Assembly (NCBI RefSeq): GCF_042453785.1 | Contig: NC_091664.1 | Coordinates: 983,001 to 1,047,000, forward strand | Reading direction: 5' to 3' | Length of the DNA: 64,000 nucleotides | Origin: Malus domestica | Taxonomy: Eukaryota > Streptophyta > Magnoliopsida > Rosales > Rosaceae | Part shown: in pieces, positions 58,399-64,000 of the stretch | Position numbering within the stretch: the stretch's first letter is position 1 | How the letters are laid out: every line of letters begins with the position of its first letter | The notes under the pieces: model-generated | Seen by the model: the letters and a program-made list of their open reading frames with translations, nothing else | The model's database searches: none | What the model was told of the DNA's origin: nothing | Position numbers and translations under genes: made by a program

Positions 58399-58779
58399 TG
58401 TTTGTACCATACTTAGGGCTTTCGTATTTAGATCTCGTATAAATACTCGGGGAATTTAAATGTAATTATGTAATAAATGAAGGGGCAAATATGTAATAAG
58501 TGAGGAGCCCTTATTCTATAAAAGGACTCCTCACTCTCCTCATTGGGGGAGGCCAAGTCTTAGGCCTGAGATCCCCAAAGCTTCCCATATTCAAAGAAAA
58601 GCCTCATTCTCATTACAGAGGCTCTTTCCCTCATAATCCTCTCAGAGAAATACAATATCAGTGTAGACGTAGCTCAAACATTGGGATGAACCACGATACA
58701 TCTTGTGTTATTTACTTTCTTGCAGATTCACGGTTGGATTTACGTTGTTCCAAGACCCTTCCAGTTTTGTGCATCAACA
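58399..58779 (+). mobile_element. 3' LTR of the gene-capturing element
   Basis: TGTTTGTACCATACTTAGG to GTGCATCAACA, 381 bp, with TATAAAAGG at about 58517. Its middle is unrelated to that of the 5' LTR and instead matches the repeated units at 57685-58200. Confidence 0.8.
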
Positions 58780-58849
58780 AGTTTTTACCCCAATACATCT
58801 TCCACCAACACCAACAAACTTAATCTCAAACTAGTTACAAGTTGCACAG

Positions 58850-59825
58850 TAGGGGTGGGTTCAAAAAACCGAAAATCGAAAAAAACCGAAAACCAAACCG
58901 AACCGAAACCGAAAAAATCGAACCGAACGAAAAAACCGAACCGAATTGAAAAAATCGAACCGAACCGAATTCTTTTGGTTCGGTTCGATTTTAGTGATCT
59001 AGAAACCGAACTAAACCGAACCGAACCGAATTAATTAAATTAATTTTTTTATTTAATTATTTGTTTTGGGTATTATTTTCTAAACCCAATTTGTAAGTTA
59101 AAATGTGCTAAACCCAATGTGTTGCCAAACTTTAAGCTCAAAATATTTAAAAAAGGCCTATAAAAACTCTAAACCCTAACCTATTATTTATCCCCCATAT
59201 AAGGTTCCGGAACCAAACCTCCTCCAGAAGTACCTACATCCATCTCCATAGCACTGCCTACTTCTGCCCTAGCTTTCTTTTCCAAATCTACTCTCATATA
59301 ACATGTAACAGAATCCATAAACATTTATTTCGGGTAGATTACTTGGGTAATTTGTGATGGAAAAGAATCTAACACACACTAAATAAATCCACCCACGCAT
59401 TATTTTTACTAATCAAGTTGTCAACATGCAATTACAAGCAAACAACCTTGATCTTTGAACAACATCATACAATTTAACTTTTCTAAGTCATTTGTACGAT
59501 TTTTGTGTTGTGAGGTTGTTAGTTTGGACTTTGGAAGACTTGATTGATGATTTTAGTTCAATTTTAAATGTTTATTTTCATTGTCTTTGATTCTAGTTAG
59601 AATGCTTATGTTATGATTGTGTTGGATATGTTAAAATTTAAATTTTCAATGTTTTTCATTTTTTGAAAAAAAACAAAAACAAAAAACCGAAACCGAACCG
59701 GAAAAAACCGAACCGAAAAAAAAACCGAACCGAAAAAAACCGAAAAAAAATGAACCAAACCGAAATTTCGGTTTGGTTTCGGTTTTGGCAAAAAACCGAA
59801 CCGATTTAAACCGAACCCACCCCTA
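58850..59825. mobile_element. hAT-type non-autonomous DNA transposon, 976 bp
   Basis: Perfect 13-bp terminal inverted repeats, TAGGGGTGGGTTC and its complement, are flanked by a perfect 8-bp target duplication TTGCACAG (58842-58849 and 59826-59833). An 8-bp duplication is the hAT signature. Both subterminal zones are dense arrays of ACCGAA words (58870-59030 and 59685-59820), in both orientations, as expected of transposase binding sites. The centre (59040-59680) is AT-rich without a transposase. Clean ends and duplication point to a fairly recent insertion, later than the LTR element 70 bases away or independent of it. Confidence 0.92.
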
Positions 59826-59884
59826 TTGCACAGTACAAAAAGGCAAAACAAAGAGTTATCTTGGCAGCCTTTGAAAGAACTAAT

Positions 59885-60336
59885 GAATCCAGAAGAAGCT
59901 AGTAGCGTCCATCAAACCGGGGCATAAAGCAAAGAGCGGGTGAAACGCTTGGAGAGTAATGCTTGGTTATGGTTTCATCCTCTAAATTGAAAACACCTAC
60001 ATCGCTTGGCCTGATATCACTATCAGATAATCGCCCTCATCCAAATTTTGTCCTGCCATCCATGTAACATAAATAGAATAACTATCAACCAGGAAGAAAG
60101 TCTTATCTCCAATTATTTTTAGCTCAACATGTTGTGCAACGGATCCATCCCTCTCATCGAACACCAACTTGTAAACCACGAATACAACAGTCCAACACTT
60201 CTCGCCACAAGAACCTGCATTAACATTTGAACAATCTCCGAACATGTAGTAGTTTTCCCTTGATTGATTCCACGAGATACACTTTATCGACATAAACCGA
60301 GAAGGGACATTCTTGCGGGTCAAGCATCTTTGCTTC
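59885..60336 (-). pseudogene. DUF295/KIB-like F-box-associated relic
   Basis: On the minus strand: VVYKLVFDERDGSVAQHVEL, then IGDKTFFLVDSYSI, and in another frame DVGVFNLEDETITKHYSPS. This order (kVyKLd.., iGD..lF.., Gvy.led) is that of the DUF295 domain found in plant F-box/KIB proteins. The C-terminal part is frame-shifted relative to the first part and the N-terminal F-box is absent, so it is a truncated dead copy. A MITE (60374-60507) and a solo LTR lie just upstream of it. Confidence 0.6.
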
Positions 60337-60373
60337 TATCGGGTTGTTATTGACATAGAAGAACAGAATGCAG

Positions 60374-60507
60374 AAAACTAACGAAAATTCCAAAAAAACT
60401 GTAGTTTTAATGAAAAATGATAAATAAAGGTGTAGTGAATAGAAAAGGTAAAAATGTGGTTTTTCATTAAAAGTGAACAATATTAGAAGTGTTTTATTAA
60501 AACTCCC
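60374..60507 (-). mobile_element. 155-bp MITE, copy 5 of 5 (shortened)
   Basis: AACTAACGAAAATTCC at the left, TAGTGAATAGAAAAGG in the middle and TTATTAAAACTCCC at the right. Inverted orientation, somewhat deleted compared with copies 1 to 4. Confidence 0.6.
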
Positions 60508-60526
60508 TTATAAAATTGTTTGGACC

Positions 60527-61686
60527 CTAAAATATTGTTTAGGCCGAGTTAAAGTTAACTTGTCTAACTCGGCCCAGTGTTGGATATGCCGGGTTTAAAT
60601 CCTCTCTCGGCCCAGAATTCGTGTACAGGTGTCAATGGGAGATATTTAGCCCATAGGCTGCCCGGTCGAAATTGGCCATATTCTATCGAAAAGTGGAATG
60701 TGGACGAATCCTGTTGTGAGAGGGAGTCTCGACGGGATCAGGATGCTGAGATTGAATACGGTCTGATAACGAGTTATGTTCGGAGTCCTCGTAAGAATAG
60801 GATTGGCCGACATGAAATTGGATAATGAGAAGGAGTTTTAATCCAAGAGTGATTAGGATTCAATACAGGCTGGCTGTTATAAATAGAGAGGAAAGACATC
60901 GAAACAACCCCCTTCAATTCAACACACAACTGCCCTGCGCAAATTATCTCAACAAACTTGAGATTTTTTCCTTTTCTCTTTTCGCCGACACATCTTCAGT
61001 TTGGATAAACAGTACTGCGAAGGTAACCGATGATATCTTCAGTCGGCATAGATAACACTGTTACCGTAGAATTAGCCGACCTCGCAGCATCTTCAGTTGG
61101 CATAAATAGCACTGCGTCGAGGGCGACTGGTTATCTATCCAAGTCTCGATTGAGAAGGATTTCCGAATCCTTGTTGGTCGATGTCATCTTATCAGCCTTC
61201 TAAGCGAAGTGAGGTGTTACAGTTTACTGGGCTCGGCACATTGCACGCCGAGTTATTTTATGATTGGATACTCACAAGTGGGATTTAGAGTTCGGCGTTC
61301 CAACGGCCGAACCACGTTTACTGTTAAGACTTATATTCGCTTTGAGTATTTGTGGCCTTACACTTTGGTGTCGATTCGGCGTGAGTTTACTCTGACGAAT
61401 ACTATCACTGCGATCGAATCCGACGACGACGATTTGTGAACTTCGTAAGAATAGTAGCCTTGTCTTCAGGTTCGAGAACTCAAGAGGCCGAGACGTGTTC
61501 CTTCCTCGGTCAGAATCGCAAGACGCAGAAGTCGACCGCGCACCCAACGCAACATCAGCATATTTTACTCCTCAGCCGAGCTCGGCCGACGAGTTGGCAC
61601 ACCCCGCATTCAACCGAAGGACGTAGTTAGCTCATAGATTACTCGGCATGTGCGCCACGTAGGCTAGGTAGTTTTTAGGATCAACA
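60527..61686 (+). mobile_element. Solo LTR, 1,160 bp
   Basis: Starts TGTTTGGACCC and ends GGATCAACA, with a perfect 5-bp target duplication AAAAT at 60522-60526 and 61687-61691. A TATA box (TTATAAATAGAG) lies at about 60878. The interior is GC-richer than the flanks and has repeated TCTTCAGT(T/C)GGCAT words (61035-61110). No internal element sequence remains. Family inferred as Ty3/Gypsy from size; open frames in it are incidental. Confidence 0.85.
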
Positions 61687-62126
61687 AAAATACAACATCA
61701 TTAAGCAAGTACCCTCTCCATCGCTTTCTGTAAATAGAATTGTAATGAAAATTTATATGGTATAAAATGTTTCACGTTATTTGGTGCAGAAATTTAATGT
61801 ATATAACTATTTTTTAAATAAAAAATTCCGTAGCATGGAAGCAAAACCCCATTTGACACTAAAAAAACTCAAAGCCCAAAGTAGGCAAATTTGTGATTAA
61901 ATCAAAAGAAAAAAGCAAAATTAAGAGCAAAGAAGAAAAAAAATTGAAAACTCCCCAACAGAAATAGCAAAAAGAAAAAAAAGAAGAAAAGAAAAGCCTA
62001 ATCTCTTTTAATAACCATTGCAACGACAACGTTTCAAGCAGTTTAAGCTTTTCATTCTTTACAAACCAACGCCGCCGTCTCCACTTCAGTCTCTGGTGCC
62101 CCGTCTGAAGCTGAACACATACAGAA

Positions 62127-63721
62127 ATGGCGTCCTTGATGACAATGCTAAGAAGCAGCAGAGGGAACGCTTCCATCTTCGGCACTAAGAGGTGGGCCCA
62201 CATCGCTGCCATGCCTCCGCCGATGGGTGGGGCTATGCTTCAACCTAACATTTCATCGCCACCGTTGGTTCTGCCAGAGTCCGATCGGGATCCAGAGAAG
62301 AACAGCAACATCGGGTTCGGGTTCCCGAGTTTCTTGTTCGGTGGATCCATGGAGCTCATGGCTGTCCCCAAGAGGAAGGTATATATATGTATTTCTATGT
62401 ATCTGGGGATTGGGGTTTTAGGGTTCTTGGTTCTGGAATTTATTTACTGGATCATATTTTTGGATTAAAAATGAATTCTTTTTGTTTTCATGTGGAATTT
62501 CATTTGAAATTGGTTAATGGGTTTTCAATTCCATGTTATTATTTGCTCTGATGACTTTGTATGGGTTCTGTGTATGGTAGAATTGCCCTGTTCTGTGTAA
62601 TTAGTATGTAGCGCTTATACCAGTAGAAATTCGATTTCAACTTTCGGATTCATGGTATGGAGGATTTATTTATTTATTTTTTATTATTACCTGCTGTGAT
62701 TATCTTTCTCGAACGCAATCGTCCGCTGTCTGATTCATCGTGGTAATCTTTCATATATGCATTTCATTTTCGTGCATTTCATCACTTGTTGAAGATTTAC
62801 AATCGAAGGCGGCATGTCATACATACTATAACTTTGATGTTTCATTTGCTTTTTTGTTGTCATTGTGTTATTGTAATGCACGTTTAGAAGATTTGGAGAT
62901 TTGATATATAAGGATGTATATCGTGCAGACTTCTCCCCACAAGAGAGGCATAAGAAATGGCCCGAAGGCTCTGAAACCTGTTCCGGTGATAGTTCGATGC
63001 AGGTAAGTGCTTTGTGACTTTTGTAAGCCTTTCCTTCGATGTGGAAGTAAAATACTTCTGCAAATATTTCTTCTGTTTTATAATGAAATATAGTTGAATA
63101 GTTAGCTGGAGGTTTGAATTGTTATTGATAATTTGGTTGCGGATTATCGGAGAGAAACAACCGTGTCGACTACTTTGACAATGGAAGTTTATGGTATTCT
63201 TTCTGTGACTTCTTTGACAATTGAAGTTTGTGTTTTATTTAGAATCCATGTGTTGAGTCGATGAAATAATTTTTGGTTATCAAGATAGTGTCCATTGTAT
63301 TACCTGCAAACAGCATGGAAAATGATTTGGCGAATTCGGAAAAAGCATGAAACGAACAAATTTAGATGTTGATGTTTTTATTGGAGATGTATCATAATGC
63401 TTCAGCTATACTTTTAATTATTAAAAGAAGATATAATATCATTCTATGTCAGAAAAATATGAGAAGTTGTGTGTTCTTATGTTTTTCTCTTGTTGTTGAG
63501 TAAACCCGGAACCTAGTTTCCTGATGTGAACTCAGTATCTAGTTTAATTGCTTGTGATTTTAGCCTATATTTGCAATGAAATCCAGCATATAGCAATAAA
63601 ATCTTAATTTTGACATATAACAATATTTGGTTACAGGGGTTGTGGTCGTGTCAAGCTACCGCACTTTTATTGTTGTAGCGGTAGAGAAAATGCCGGTGAG
63701 CATGATGGCTCAAGAAGTTGA
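62127..63721 (+). CDS. Mitochondrial large ribosomal subunit protein bL32m
   Basis: A 136-residue protein in three exons: 62127-62378, 62929-63002 and 63637-63721. The N-terminus MASLMTMLRSSRGNASIFGT is a mitochondrial presequence (Arg/Ser-rich, no acidic residues). The core is the ribosomal protein L32 domain: AVPKRKTSPHKRGIRNGPKA, then CRGCGRVKLPHFYCC, with two CxxC/CC cysteine pairs forming the zinc site. The exon joins keep frame (RC-RGCG). It is part of the large subunit of mitochondrial ribosomes, near the peptidyl transferase entrance in bacterial structures. A pyrimidine-poor, A-rich stretch precedes the leader. The 5' and 3' ends look complete; the downstream 280 bases are 3' UTR or spacer. 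Confidence 0.93.
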
Positions 63722-64000
63722 GATTGAAGTCACTGTGGTGTAGGGCACCCAACTGTAGTAGACGTGTTGGATGGAGAGGTTAAAACCCTAGAATTTACTA
63801 TCAAATGGCTCCTTTCGTTTCTGTTATGGTTCCAAAACTGAGATTTGTGGTAGGTCTTCAAGAAAAACAACTGAATTGATTTTTTGTTCACTTAATCAAA
63901 GGCAATTTTGTTCGCCCTCAGTTTCTGTTCGTCCTTCTAAAGTTTTTCGCCCTCACTTAATGAAGGGTGTTGTTTGCATTTCGAGCATGGAGAAACTTGT

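Larger units (their letters stand above)
54622..58779 (+). mobile_element. Non-coding LTR retrotransposon (LARD-like) with captured gene fragments
   Basis: Structurally complete: 5' LTR 54622-55136 (515 bp), primer-binding-site region TTGGCGCCGTCTGTGGG just after it, an internal region without gag or pol, a purine tract ACTTGGGGGATTA, and 3' LTR 58399-58779 (381 bp). A perfect 5-bp target duplication AGTTT flanks it (54617-54621 and 58780-58784). The two LTRs share their first 16 bases and last part (ending TTTTGTGCATCAACA) but differ in length and middle. The interior holds broken fragments of two host genes, a dimeric tandem repeat, a minisatellite and repeated TATA-containing units. It is a Ty3/Gypsy-type dependent element by its primer site. 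It would rely on an autonomous partner. Age unclear since the LTRs are not comparable. Confidence 0.8.

Noticed and set aside
58705-59034. Open frame rich in KPNR/EPNR repeats
   Set aside because: It is the translated ACCGAA subterminal array of the hAT element joined to the LTR end.
61209-61547. Open frames on both strands
   Set aside because: They lie fully inside the solo LTR 60527-61686 and reflect its GC-rich composition.

Overview
The window is nuclear DNA of a woody eudicot, most likely Rosaceae and probably the apple/pear group. This is inferred from the gene set, GT-AG introns, AT-rich spacers and a repeat load of a Cassandra TRIM element, tRNA-derived SINEs, many MITEs, a hAT element and solo LTRs. 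There are no bacterial, organellar or CRISPR features.

Layout: (1) 760-1788 (-), a GASA/snakin-type cysteine-rich peptide gene. (2) 2.3-9.6 kb, a repeat-rich spacer with SINEs, a truncated LINE, TIR elements, and a MITE (7496-9610) that received a Cassandra element and, separately, a chimeric LTR. (3) 10662-15001 (+), a two-exon ubiquitin-specific protease of the UBP1/UBP2 type. (4) 18502-21046 (+), a GPI-anchored X8 (callose-binding) protein. (5) 22167-24254 (-), a TTC1-like TPR protein. (6) 25434-28738 and 29709-32885 (-), two intact tandem purple acid phosphatases with identical exon lengths. (7) 33.2-41.1 kb, a gene-free stretch with a TIR element and a 2.47-kb solo LTR nested in a MITE. 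(8) 41174-43368 (+), an ERD2-type KDEL receptor. (9) 44595-45014 (-), a small intronless unknown gene. (10) 46005-47320 (-), an F-box protein. (11) 51033-53561 (+), an intronless GH35 beta-galactosidase. (12) 54622-58779, a complete-looking non-coding LTR element that carries fragments of two host genes, a pectate lyase and a USP-domain kinase. (13) 58850-59825, a hAT-type element. (14) A DUF295/KIB-like relic, then a 1.16-kb solo LTR. (15) 62127-63721 (+), mitochondrial ribosomal protein bL32m.

The genes do not form a pathway; they are ordinary independent plant loci. PAP, BGAL, GASA and X8 products are predicted to be secreted or at the cell surface, ERD2 acts in ER/Golgi retrieval, and the UBP and F-box proteins belong to the ubiquitin system. 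The most unusual material is in the mobile fraction: a gene-capturing LTR element with two mismatched LTRs inside one matched target-site duplication, and a Cassandra/long-LTR chimera with 5S-rRNA-like sequence at its 5' end. Among genes, the notable points are the recent PAP duplication, an intronless BGAL likely to be a retrogene, a fresh 96-bp in-frame duplication in the UBP, and a GASA peptide with a shifted cysteine pattern.

Exon borders were read by eye from splice consensus, frame continuity and family alignment from memory. No database search was run.
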